DNA of 64,000 bases from an uncultured Bacilli bacterium (GTDB lineage: Bacteria > Bacillota_I > Bacilli_A > RF39 > UBA660). The stretch lies in assembly GCA_934096705.1 (NCBI GenBank), contig CAKOMR010000006.1, positions 3,704 through 67,703 on the forward strand, given 5' to 3'. Each line of letters opens with the position of its first letter. Position 1 is the stretch's first letter. Positions 16,381 through 25,453 of the stretch are shown in pieces. The translations under genes were made by a program, and so were the position numbers. The notes under the pieces were generated by a model that saw only the letters and a list, made by a program, of their open reading frames with translations, made no database searches and was not told where the DNA came from.

Positions 16381-19300
16381 TTAATTTTCTTTTTTAAATA
16401 AGTTTTTTATTTTAGTCCATAAAGATGTTTTAACTTCTTTAGTTTCACTATTTTTTACAGTTTCTTCTTTCTTTTGACCATCAACAACTAAAATAAATTT
16501 TGTCTCGTCTTCATTACTAATAGACTTTTCTTCGATAGTTTTATATTCTTTTGCTAATTTATTAATCTCATTTAATCTAGCTTCATATTCTTTAACATTA
16601 CTATTTACAATGTTTGAAATAGCACTTATACCCTCTTTATTGTATTTAGTTATGCCATCATTTAAAGTAGTTGCTCCATTATCAAGTTTAGTTATAGCAC
16701 CCAATAGTTCATTTAATGATTCTTTAGTGCTTTTTATTGCCTCTTTTTTAACTTCATCTGCAACATTTTTAGCAACACTTTCTGATACACTTCCCGCTAC
16801 ACTTTTAGCAACATAAGTTGATATATTAGTACTTACTTCTTTGGCAGAAATAGTACTTGCATTAACAACAATTCCAAGTATTGTTAAAGTGTCTTTATGT
16901 GTATAAGCAAAAAGTTTTTCTTCATCACTAAGTTCTATATTATTTTGCATTTTAGTCATAACGGTTAAATATGTGTTTAAATTTTCTTCTTCATTAACAC
17001 TTTGTAAATAATTTAATGCTGCTTTTTTTACTGATGATGAAACTATATTATTTACATTTTCATCTTTTGAGCCAATTACATTACCATTTTCATCAACTAT
17101 TAAATTTGTTTTCATGGTATTAAGAGTACTATTAATTGCACTTTCTTTAATATAAGAAATTTCATTATCAGTTAATGCACTATTATTATCATCTAAAGAA
17201 GATAAAGATGTTATAAGAGTATTTTTTAAAAGTGATAAACCATCACTAAGACTTTTTGAACCTTTATTAATTTTATCAATTCCATCTTGAAGGCTTTCAA
17301 CTTTCTCATAAAGCGTATTTATTTTAGAAATATTAAAATTTCCATCACTTATTAGTTTATTTGAAACAACATTATACATTGTAGGTACTTCGAAGTTTGT
17401 AGTTTCATATGTAATAACTAAGCTATCAAAGAAAAGTTCATTTATATTAAGACTTTCTTTAAGACCTGGAATAGCTAAACCTACTACCATATTTTTATTA
17501 CCATTTGCAATAACTTTACCATTATTAATAGTTACATTTTTATTATAATTACTATCAAGCATTGCTCCATACATAATCATAAATGGTGTATAAATATTTG
17601 CATTTTTGCCATTTATATTAACACTTTTTTTAGAATTATTTTTATAATTAATAATTATTTCTACTTTACCACTTTGGCCTAAAACATCTTTAGCATTTAC
17701 TTTTTTTCCATCTAATTTGTAAGTTATATCCATTGAAATTGGTAAAGGCTTTTGATATTTACCTTCATAATATATATCATTTCCATTACTCATCCAAGTT
17801 AATTTATTTTTATCAAGTGTATAAGTTTCGTTTCCGTTTTTATTTATGATATCTTCGAGAGTTGAATAATCAATAAGCTCATTTTTGTTTTCTGTATTTT
17901 TTAAAATTTCAGAAACTATAACACTTTTACTTTCACCATTTTCATTTAAATGAGCATAAACTGTTTCATCTTTTGAAAGAGCAAATGTATTTAATGGCAT
18001 TAAAGTTAGAAGTGCTAAAAATGATGCCTCTATAATTTTTTTATTCTTAACATTTTTCATATTATCATTTCCTTTCTTTCTAAATATTAATTTATCAAAT
18101 GTAAGAAGTACTGTAGGAAGTGCTAAAATTACTACCACCATACTTATAATGGCTCCTCTTGAAATAAGAGTACATAATGATGAAATCATTTCAAGCTTAG
18201 AATATACTCCTACACCAAATGTTGCAGCAAAGAAACATAAACCACTTATAAGTATTGAAGCTCCGCAGTAATTAAGTGTTTCTTCCATTGCTATTTTCTT
18301 ATCCATAGTTTTTCTTTTTTCTTTGTATGTAGTTGTTAAAAGTATAGCATAGTCAATTGTTGCTCCTAACTGGATTGTTCCTAGTACTATTGGAGCTACA
18401 AATGGTAAAACTACTCCACCAAAGTATGCAATACTCATATTTATGAATATAGCGGCTTCAATAGTGATTATTAATAAAACAGGTAAAGCAAATGCTTTTA
18501 AACAAATAATTAATATGATAAATACACATAATATACTTGAATAATTTACATTATTAAAGTCAGTATCACTTATTTTAATTAAATCTTTCATAAGTGGTCC
18601 TTCACCTGCTACGATAGCGGTTTTATCATATTTTTTAACTATGTCATTAACCAAAGTAATTTGATTATTTATTTCATCACTGGCTACTTCATAAATACTA
18701 TTTACAAGTACCATTTGATATTTACCACTTTTAAATATTTTAAGTAGATCACTTGGAATAACATTTTCAGAAAGTCCCATTTTCTCAAGTTCAGAAAGTG
18801 ATAAAGCAAAATCAATTCCTTCAACATTTTTAATTTCACTTATCATATTACTTACATCACTTGACTTAACATTACTATCTAAAATAATCATTTCTGGACT
18901 TACTATGTTAAATTTATCTTTTAATTCTTTATTTGCACTTATGCTTTCCAAAGTATCAGGAAGTGTTTTATCCATTTTGTAATATACATCTACTTTTGAA
19001 TAAGCTAAATATGCAGGTACTATTAAAAGTACAAAAATAATAAATATTACTTTATAATTTTTTACAATAAAATGATTTAATTTATCAAAAACTAAATTTA
19101 TCTTTTTATGTTTAGTTTTATCAATTAATTTATCAAATGTAAGAAGTAATGCTGGGAATAGTAAAAGTGTTGAAATAAGTCCGATTAAAACACCCTTTGC
19201 CATTACAATACCTAAGTCTTTTCCTAAAGTTAAACTCATTGTACATAAAACTAAGAAACCTGCGATTGTTGTAAGACTACTACCAATAACTGAGGTAAAA

Positions 19301-20109
19301 GTTTCTGTAATAGCATTTGCCATTGCTTCTTCTTTCGATTTATATAACGCTTTTTTCTTTTCATAAGAGTTATATAAGAAAATTGAGAAGTCAGTAGTTA
19401 CTCCGAGTTGAAGTACTGCAACTAATGCTTTTGTTATGTAGGAAATTTCTCCTAAAAAGACATTTGTTCCCATATTTATAAGTATAGCTATACCAATATT
19501 TGCAAGAAGTAAAATTGGAACTATATATGAATCTAGTGAAAATTCTAACACTGCAATACAAAGTATTACTGCAATAATTATATAAATAACTATTTCTTCA
19601 TTTGAAAGGTTCATTGTATCAAGTACCATTGAACTCATTCCGCCAAGTTTTACACTATCACTAGTAAGATTTCTTATTTCTTTTACGGCATTAATGGTTT
19701 CTTCTGAAGAAGTTCCACCTGCAAAAGTAATTAAGAATATATCGGCATTATCATCATGTAAATATTTTGTGATATCAGTTGGTAAAATATCTACAGGAAT
19801 TACTCCGGTAGCATCATATAGTGATACTACTTTATTTACTCCTTTCACATTTTTAATTTTATCCTCTAACTTTATTATTTCTTTTGAGGACATATTTTTT
19901 GCTATTGCCACAGAATATGAACCCATTTCAAAGTCATCAGTTAATATATTTTGGCCTTGTATTGTTTCAATATCTTCGGGTAAGTAAACTAAAATATCAT
20001 AATTTACTTTAGTTAAACTCATACCGATAAATGATAGAACCATTAAAATACCGGTTACAATTAAAATGAGACTTTTATGCTTACATATTTTGTCCGCAAA
20101 CTTTTTCAT
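16381..20109 (-). CDS. MMPL/RND-superfamily transporter fused to a YhgE-like extracytoplasmic domain
   Basis: 1242 aa. Residues 1-683 form a complete MMPL/RND permease: a helix, a large outside loop, a helix cluster with GVTTDFSIFLYNSYEKKK, a second loop, and a second cluster with GATIDYAILLTTTYKEKR. From Met684 a signal-peptide-like segment begins a second part of 559 aa with beta-rich and coiled-coil regions (repeats such as L.DG and K.S.S.). That Met has its own AAAGGA ribosome site, and other frames stop right there (TGA TAA), so it looks like an old gene boundary. The divergent TetR regulator suggests inducible export of lipids or drugs. Confidence 0.8.
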   Translation of the reverse strand: MKKFADKICKHKSLILIVTGILMVLSFIGMSLTKVNYDILVYLPEDIETIQGQNILTDDFEMGSYSVAIAKNMSSKEIIKLEDKIKNVKGVNKVVSLYDATGVIPVDILPTDITKYLHDDNADIFLITFAGGTSSEETINAVKEIRNLTSDSVKLGGMSSMVLDTMNLSNEEIVIYIIIAVILCIAVLEFSLDSYIVPILLLANIGIAILINMGTNVFLGEISYITKALVAVLQLGVTTDFSIFLYNSYEKKKALYKSKEEAMANAITETFTSVIGSSLTTIAGFLVLCTMSLTLGKDLGIVMAKGVLIGLISTLLLFPALLLTFDKLIDKTKHKKINLVFDKLNHFIVKNYKVIFIIFVLLIVPAYLAYSKVDVYYKMDKTLPDTLESISANKELKDKFNIVSPEMIILDSNVKSSDVSNMISEIKNVEGIDFALSLSELEKMGLSENVIPSDLLKIFKSGKYQMVLVNSIYEVASDEINNQITLVNDIVKKYDKTAIVAGEGPLMKDLIKISDTDFNNVNYSSILCVFIILIICLKAFALPVLLIITIEAAIFINMSIAYFGGVVLPFVAPIVLGTIQLGATIDYAILLTTTYKEKRKTMDKKIAMEETLNYCGASILISGLCFFAATFGVGVYSKLEMISSLCTLISRGAIISMVVVILALPTVLLTFDKLIFRKKGNDNMKNVKNKKIIEASFLALLTLMPLNTFALSKDETVYAHLNENGESKSVIVSEILKNTENKNELIDYSTLEDIINKNGNETYTLDKNKLTWMSNGNDIYYEGKYQKPLPISMDITYKLDGKKVNAKDVLGQSGKVEIIINYKNNSKKSVNINGKNANIYTPFMIMYGAMLDSNYNKNVTINNGKVIANGNKNMVVGLAIPGLKESLNINELFFDSLVITYETTNFEVPTMYNVVSNKLISDGNFNISKINTLYEKVESLQDGIDKINKGSKSLSDGLSLLKNTLITSLSSLDDNNSALTDNEISYIKESAINSTLNTMKTNLIVDENGNVIGSKDENVNNIVSSSVKKAALNYLQSVNEEENLNTYLTVMTKMQNNIELSDEEKLFAYTHKDTLTILGIVVNASTISAKEVSTNISTYVAKSVAGSVSESVAKNVADEVKKEAIKSTKESLNELLGAITKLDNGATTLNDGITKYNKEGISAISNIVNSNVKEYEARLNEINKLAKEYKTIEEKSISNEDETKFILVVDGQKKEETVKNSETKEVKTSLWTKIKNLFKKEN

Positions 20110-20147
20110 TTGTCATCTTTCCTTTCACACAAAGTATTTTATTACAA

Positions 20148-20230
20148 TGGATAAGAAAATAACACACACATAAACTTTTAAATGCTTGTTATCCAACAAA
20201 ATATCAAATTATGTATATTTTTATCCAACA
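20148..20230. promoter_or_regulatory. Candidate TetR operators between the MMPL gene and its regulator
   Basis: TTATCCAACA occurs at 20189-20198 and again at 20221-20230, exactly 32 bp apart (about three helical turns). A third TTATCCA lies inverted at 20148-20154. They sit in the divergent intergenic region where the TetR protein would bind. The promoters themselves are not clear enough to place. Confidence 0.5.
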
Positions 20231-20289
20231 TTTTGTTATTTATCTTTTATTTTGATTAATAAAGTGATATACTTTAGTTGGTGAAAAAA

Positions 20290-20847
20290 ATGGAAAAGAA
20301 AAAAGATTTGAGGGTTATTAAAACAAAAAGAATGATATATACATCTTTAGTGGAACTTATGAAAGAGAAAACATTTGAAGAAATTAAAGTATCTGATATA
20401 TGTGAAAAAGCCTTAATAAATAGATCAACCTTTTATGCACATTATGAAGATAAATATGAACTTCTTGTAGATTTCATTAAAGACTTAAAAGATGAGTTTT
20501 CTCAAAAACTAGAAAATAACAAAGCATTAAATATAAAAGAATACTATCTTGAGCTTATTAAAATATTTTTAAATCATGTTGAGGATAAAAAAGATATATA
20601 TTCCTCAATTATGGTACATAATCGAAATAGTATAATGATGGATATTTTACTTAGTGCAATAAATGATGATATTTTAAAAAGAATTAGTAAAGAAAAAATT
20701 AGTGATGGAATTCCCGCAGAGATTATTGCTAAATTCTACGTTGGTGGAGTCCTAAATTTAGGATTTGAATATTTAAATTCTAATGGTAAGTATACTAAAG
20801 ATGAAATAATTTCTTATATCGATAAATTAATAAAAGATGAAATATAA
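20290..20847 (+). CDS. TetR/AcrR-family transcriptional regulator
   Basis: 185 aa. The N-terminal helix-turn-helix TFEEIKVSDICEKALINRST followed by FYAHYEDKYELL is typical of TetR proteins; the C-terminal two thirds are the helical ligand and dimer domain. ATG at 20290 follows GGTGA; the upstream TTG and GTG have no better support. It is divergent from the MMPL fusion, so it probably represses that transporter (inference from context). Confidence 0.9.
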   Translation: MEKKKDLRVIKTKRMIYTSLVELMKEKTFEEIKVSDICEKALINRSTFYAHYEDKYELLVDFIKDLKDEFSQKLENNKALNIKEYYLELIKIFLNHVEDKKDIYSSIMVHNRNSIMMDILLSAINDDILKRISKEKISDGIPAEIIAKFYVGGVLNLGFEYLNSNGKYTKDEIISYIDKLIKDEI

Positions 20848-20871
20848 AAAATGCTACTTATTAAAAATGAA

Positions 20872-21508
20872 GTTGTCAACAAAAAGTAGACACTAAAAAA
20901 GTATTATTGAAAGCCCAGTTGAGTTCTATATTCAATTGGGTTTTTATAATTTAAAGCATAACTGGATCTATAGTTATTATTATCCCAAATAATATCATCA
21001 ATAAATTCTTTAACTGTGTTATAATTATTTACGTCAAAATCAATATACATTTCTTTCTTTAACCATCCATTTTTGGATTCAATAACTGGATTATCTGTTG
21101 GTATACCAGCTCTAGACATAGATCTGGTTATGTTATAGGAATTAAATATATTTTTAAATGATACTGAGGAATAAATAATGCCTTGATCTATGTGAACTAT
21201 TGTATCTAGGTCTTTATATCCTCTTTTTATTTTGTTATTTAGCATATTTTCTACAGTTTTTTTATGATTTAATATACCATTTCCGTACATTGTTTTTCTT
21301 ACATCTAATCCAACAATTTCATTATTAAACACATCTAAATAAAATGTCCAATCATATTTTTTTCCTTTGAAATAGAATGAAGTTGTATCTGAAACTATCT
21401 TTTCAAAGAATTCATCTTTACGGTCATTATTTTGAGTTCTTAAATTATTTTCTTTTATATCTTTCAAAGAATTTTCTATTTTCTTTTTAACTTTCTCATT
21501 TTGAGCTT
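20872..21508 (-). mobile_element. Truncated IS3-family element
   Basis: The C-terminal integrase core of an IS3-type transposase remains: SDTTSFYF (first Asp), HIDQGIIYSS (second Asp), NPVIESKNGWLKKEMY (Glu) and NNNYRSSYALNYKNPIEYR. The transposase C-terminus is intact. Just beyond it, TGTCTACTTTTTGTTGACA on the minus strand (20873-20891) is a plausible terminal repeat. The other end, orfA and the start of orfB are missing, so the element cannot move itself. Confidence 0.7.
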
Positions 21509-22163
21509 CCAATTTATAGCCTAAATTTTGATAGGACTTTATAGTTACACTTGAAGCTATTGATTTTAGTTTTTTTCTTAAAAATGACATATATGCTTCA
21601 ATATTATTTGATTCACTTTCATTTTCAATACCCCACACTTTATCGTATATCTGCTCTTTTGAAAGTATCATGATTTGATTATTTATTAAATATTCTAAAA
21701 GTTTATATTCTTTACAAACTAAGTCAACACTTTCATTAGTCTTTTCATTTATTAATTTTTTATTAGATTTATCTAAATAAATATCCTCATAAGAAATTTT
21801 ATAATTAATTAAATTAAGTTGTTTATTAATTCTCACAATAAGCTCTTCAATATGGAAAGGCTTTGTTAAATAATCATCTGTGCCTTTGTTAAACCCATCA
21901 ATTTTATTTTCCAAACTAGATAGTGCAGTAAGCATAATAATTTTACTAGTAATATTATTTTTTCTTAAATCACTCAAAATATCAAATCCGTTTTTATTTG
22001 GAAGCATTACATCTAAAATTATCAAATCGTATTCATTGCTTAATGCTTTTTCATACCCTATAAGTCCATCTAAGGAAAAATCTACTTCAAATTTAGAATT
22101 TTCTAATGTTTATTTTATAATTTTAACAAGTGATTGTTCATCTTCAATTAAAAGTATTTTCAT
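20904..22163 (-). pseudogene. Broken OmpR-type response regulator fused to the transposase remnant
   Basis: Translation from ATG 22163 gives MKILLIEDEQSLVKIIK, then an in-frame TAA (22110-22112), then the rest of a receiver domain (LIILDVMLPNKNGFDIL with the phospho-acceptor Asp, LTKPF) and a winged-helix domain ending YQNLGYKLE. After about 219 codons, where an OmpR regulator normally ends, the frame runs on into the transposase. No histidine-kinase gene follows. The regulator was inactivated by a nonsense mutation and an insertion or deletion; an N-terminally shortened product from 22025 would lack the receiver's first strand. Confidence 0.85.
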
Positions 22164-22221
22164 ATTTCACCTACAAAAATTATAATAGATTTTATTTATT
22201 AAATAAACCTTAAATTATAAA

Positions 22222-22246
22222 AAAAATAGGTTTTTTAACCTATTTT
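22222..22246 (-). terminator. Terminator of the HdeD-like gene
   Basis: Stem AAAATAGGTT/AACCTATTTT with a 4-nt loop and a T run on the minus strand; it includes the stop codon. Confidence 0.8.
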
Positions 22247-22788
22247 AAAAGTTTAACTATATCATTTACATTCTTTTTAAAGATAATTGTATCTATAATA
22301 TTTGATACTGCATAAACCATTATTACTATACCAACATAAGTAGTTATTACTTCACTTCCAATACCTGGATTTATTATAATATAAATTCCACAGATAATTG
22401 AAAGAAGTGAACATATAAATAGAATTAGCCAATTTTTGTAACCACTACCGCTTAATAATAAAGATATTCTTAAATCAAGAGCAGATTTTACAACCATTGA
22501 TATTCCTACTACTATAGGAAATAATGTTTTAACTATCTGAGGATTAATAATCATTATAATTCCCATTAATAATTCTAGGACTCCTAAAGTTAGGAAACCT
22601 GAGAAAAACAAACTTGTATCTTTCTCTATAATAAAGTAAATTCCATTAATAATTAGAAATACAGCTACTATATAAGTAATTACTGAAAATGATACATTTG
22701 GGTAAATCATAAATATTAATCCTAAAACAAACATTAATACTGATAATATTATTGATGAATATAAAAATTTATTAAATTTTTCTAACAT
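22240..22788 (-). CDS. HdeD/DUF308-family membrane protein
   Basis: 182 aa with six evenly spaced hydrophobic helices and the repeated motif seen in HdeD proteins (VLGLIFMIYPNVS, LLMGIIMIINPQIV, SIICGIYIIINPGIG). The start at 22788 follows AAAGGAG; the longer frame to 22848 lacks one. Role unknown; HdeD of E. coli is linked to acid resistance. Confidence 0.85.
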   Translation of the reverse strand: MLEKFNKFLYSSIILSVLMFVLGLIFMIYPNVSFSVITYIVAVFLIINGIYFIIEKDTSLFFSGFLTLGVLELLMGIIMIINPQIVKTLFPIVVGISMVVKSALDLRISLLLSGSGYKNWLILFICSLLSIICGIYIIINPGIGSEVITTYVGIVIMVYAVSNIIDTIIFKKNVNDIVKLLK

Positions 22789-22865
22789 ATATTTTTTCTC
22801 CTTTCTATTATAATTGTACAAATTTAAAATTTTTATGTAAATAAACACTTTTTTAAATATGTTGA

Positions 22866-23891
22866 TTAATTATTTGGTTTAAAAATAATTTTAATTGCAT
22901 CATCGGTTCCTGATGTTAATCTTTCAAAAGCTTCTTGAGCTTTTTCTAAAGGTATTATGTCGTCAATATATTTCTTTACATTTAATTTGCCATCTGCAAT
23001 TAATTTAATAGTTCTATCAAAATCAAACTCAGTATATGCAATTGAACCTTTCATAGTTATTTCACCCATAACAGATACTACAGTTGGAATTGTTATTGGA
23101 GCCATTGAAACACCAACTAAAACTATTGTTCCACCATTTTTAGTTATCATTATAGCTTCACTTACTGCAGCAGAATTACCACAGCAATCAATAACTTTAT
23201 CAAATCCACCAGCAGTTTTTTCTTTTAACATAGGAACTAGATTTTCATCTAAAGCATTGAAATATTCATCAACACAGCCAAATTTTAAAGCCTTCTTTCC
23301 ACGATTTTCATTTGTTTCAAGAAGCGCTATATATGTAGCTCCTGCCATTTTAGCAAATTCTGCAGCCATAAGGCCAATAATTCCGCCACCAATTATGGCA
23401 ACTTTGTCACCTACATTAATGTTTGCAAGACCAATACCATGTAAACTTACTGCTGAAGGTTCTACCATACAAGCCTCTTCGTTTGAAACATTATCTGGAA
23501 GTTTTCTAACCATATCTGGATGGCAACTTGACATTTGCGCATATGCACCAGGATAATCTAAAGAAAGTCCTACTGCATGAGCCCATGTTTCAGGACAATA
23601 CTGAGGATTTCCACTTTTACAAGCATCACATTTTCCACATGGAGAAATTGGAAGTCCTGTTATTCTATCACCAATTTTTAAATCAGCTCTACTACCAGGA
23701 TCGACAACTGTTCCACAAAATTCATGACCCATTACTAAGCCTTCAGGTTGACCCATATCCCAATAATGTATATCAGAACCACAAATACCGCAAGTATCTA
23801 CTTTAAAAATTACTTTTTTGCCATCACTTACAATTTCATTTTCTTGTGCTACATTTAAATTTTTAACACCTGTTAATTTTACACATTTCAT
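22866..23891 (-). CDS. Zinc-dependent medium-chain alcohol/polyol dehydrogenase
   Basis: 341 aa. Catalytic zinc site: CGICGSDIH near residue 34 and GHEFCG near 56. Structural zinc: the four Cys of CGKCDACKSGNPQYC (about 86-100). The NAD-binding motif GGGIIGLMAAEFAKMAGA begins near 168. This places it in the sorbitol/threonine/butanediol dehydrogenase family. The substrate cannot be told from the sequence. It oxidises an alcohol to a ketone or aldehyde with NAD(P). Monocistronic; the ribosome site is GGTGG. Confidence 0.88.
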   Translation of the reverse strand: MKCVKLTGVKNLNVAQENEIVSDGKKVIFKVDTCGICGSDIHYWDMGQPEGLVMGHEFCGTVVDPGSRADLKIGDRITGLPISPCGKCDACKSGNPQYCPETWAHAVGLSLDYPGAYAQMSSCHPDMVRKLPDNVSNEEACMVEPSAVSLHGIGLANINVGDKVAIIGGGIIGLMAAEFAKMAGATYIALLETNENRGKKALKFGCVDEYFNALDENLVPMLKEKTAGGFDKVIDCCGNSAAVSEAIMITKNGGTIVLVGVSMAPITIPTVVSVMGEITMKGSIAYTEFDFDRTIKLIADGKLNVKKYIDDIIPLEKAQEAFERLTSGTDDAIKIIFKPNN

Positions 23892-23927
23892 ATTTTACCA
23901 CCATATTTATAATAGCATAAAAAAGAA

Positions 23928-23955
23928 AAACTGAAAAATTATTTATTTTCAGTTT
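23928..23955 (-). terminator. Terminator of the SGNH hydrolase gene
   Basis: Stem AAACTGAAAA/TTTTCAGTTT with an 8-nt loop and a T-rich tail on the minus strand. Confidence 0.75.
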
Positions 23956-23958
23956 ACT

Positions 23959-24876
23959 TTAGTTTACACTTTTTAAATAACTTGCCATGTGTCTTCCCCA
24001 TAAAAAGAAGAAGCTGGCTTTTGGATGAACACCATCTGATGAAAAAGAATTTACTCGATCATTTAAATAAACACCATTTTCCAAAAACTGAATACCAAGT
24101 TCTTTGGCTAATTCTTTAAGTTTTTCATTATATGTTTCTTGATAAGTAAATGATGGATCACTTTGTAAAGCATAATCCCCCACAGGTAAAACAGAATTTA
24201 CAATTATCTTTGTTTCTGGAAGAGCACTTTGTATCATTAATATAACTTCTCTATATTTATTAATCCAACCATCATAATTATATGACCATGATTTTATATC
24301 ATTTGCACCATAAGATAGAAATAAAAATTTTGGATTATATGTAATTACCTTATCTAAATCATTTTTCATTGTATCAATTCTTCTTCCGCGAGCCCATACA
24401 ACACTTTCTGAATTAAGTACTTTATAGCAATCTAATCCTTCTCCCATTGAATCACCAACTACCATAGCATGCTTTTCAATAAAGATATTTTTAGCATCTT
24501 CGTTAGTTATATCATCAATTAAAAATTCATCTTGAACATATGTAGAATTTGGTTTAGTAACTGAAGGAGTTTCATTTTCAGTAGGACTTGTTTTATTATC
24601 TACAGTAGGTTCATTATCTGTCACATTTTTATTGTCATCTAAAGTTTTGTTATCATTTTCTGTAGGAGTTTTATTTTCTACACTTTCACTTGGAATATTT
24701 TCTACTGTATTATTTTCTACCTTTACAATATTATTTGAATTATCACTTTTATTTGTAAAATTACTCTTTATTAAAATATTTTTCAAAAACAAAACTATAA
24801 TAGATATAAATACTATTAGAAAAAGTAAAACATAAAATATAATAATGTTCTTTTTTAATTTAATTTGTTTTTCCAT
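23959..24876 (-). CDS. Membrane-anchored SGNH/GDSL hydrolase
   Basis: 305 aa: one N-terminal membrane helix (about 10-33), a Thr/Asn/Glu-rich linker of about 80 residues, then an SGNH domain. Block I is VVGDSMGEG (nucleophile Ser), block III SYGANDIK and block V DGVHPKASF. Such enzymes remove or transfer O-acyl groups, and this one would act outside the cell. It lies downstream of the MBOAT/DHHW/DUF4358 genes but beyond a terminator. The start at 24876 keeps AAGGA free; the ATG three codons earlier overlaps that site. Confidence 0.85.
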   Translation of the reverse strand: MEKQIKLKKNIIIFYVLLFLIVFISIIVLFLKNILIKSNFTNKSDNSNNIVKVENNTVENIPSESVENKTPTENDNKTLDDNKNVTDNEPTVDNKTSPTENETPSVTKPNSTYVQDEFLIDDITNEDAKNIFIEKHAMVVGDSMGEGLDCYKVLNSESVVWARGRRIDTMKNDLDKVITYNPKFLFLSYGANDIKSWSYNYDGWINKYREVILMIQSALPETKIIVNSVLPVGDYALQSDPSFTYQETYNEKLKELAKELGIQFLENGVYLNDRVNSFSSDGVHPKASFFFLWGRHMASYLKSVN

Positions 24877-24918
24877 AAAAAACATCCTTCATAATTAGAA
24901 TAATCTTTTTTATAAAAA

Positions 24919-24938
24919 AAAGCAAGTTGCCCTGCTTT
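24919..24938 (-). terminator. Terminator after the DUF4358 lipoprotein gene
   Basis: Stem AAAGCA/TGCTTT with an 8-nt loop followed by a T run on the minus strand. Confidence 0.7.
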
Positions 24939-24966
24939 GTTATACAATTTTTTTACAATATTTACT

Positions 24967-25437
24967 TTAATTTTTTAAATTTAGAAAATTTTCTTTAATA
25001 GCTCCAGAATACTGATTATCCATTGCTAAAAGTACTAAATCGCCTCTGCTTTCGACAATTACATTTTTCTCTTCGACTTCAACGCATATCCATTTTCTAG
25101 GATTTACTTTTTCTTTTATTTCTTTTTTAGCTTTTTCTGCATCTTTCGAAGAATTTAATCTAATTAAAACAACTGAATGAGCTACCGAAGACATAACTGG
25201 TTCACTTGCTAATGCGTCTTTATAATCAAATGAAACATCTCCGATAAAATATTCTTGTTCATCTTTTGTAAATGCTACCTGCTGTAAATTTTCAGTGGAA
25301 AAACCATCAAGATTTTCATATAATTTATTCATTAAATCTGGTAAGTTTCCTTTTATGTTTTCTTCTTTCTTACCACATGCTGAACATAATAAAGTAACCA
25401 TAATTACAAGTAATACTAAACTAATTTTTTTCTTCAT
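24967..25437 (-). CDS. DUF4358-family lipoprotein
   Basis: 156 aa with a lipoprotein signal peptide (lipobox CSAC, lipidated Cys at residue 21). The rest resembles DUF4358 proteins, which occur beside MBOAT and DHHW genes in Firmicutes. It is the third gene after these, 16 bp from the DHHW gene. Probably an accessory of surface O-acylation. Confidence 0.75.
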   Translation of the reverse strand: MKKKISLVLLVIMVTLLCSACGKKEENIKGNLPDLMNKLYENLDGFSTENLQQVAFTKDEQEYFIGDVSFDYKDALASEPVMSSVAHSVVLIRLNSSKDAEKAKKEIKEKVNPRKWICVEVEEKNVIVESRGDLVLLAMDNQYSGAIKENFLNLKN

Positions 25438-25453
25438 ATACCCACACTCCTTA

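Noticed and set aside
20904..22025. A domesticated transposase-regulator fusion gene
   Set aside because: The nonsense codon upstream, the missing kinase and the missing IS end point to decay; a function for the fusion is not supported.
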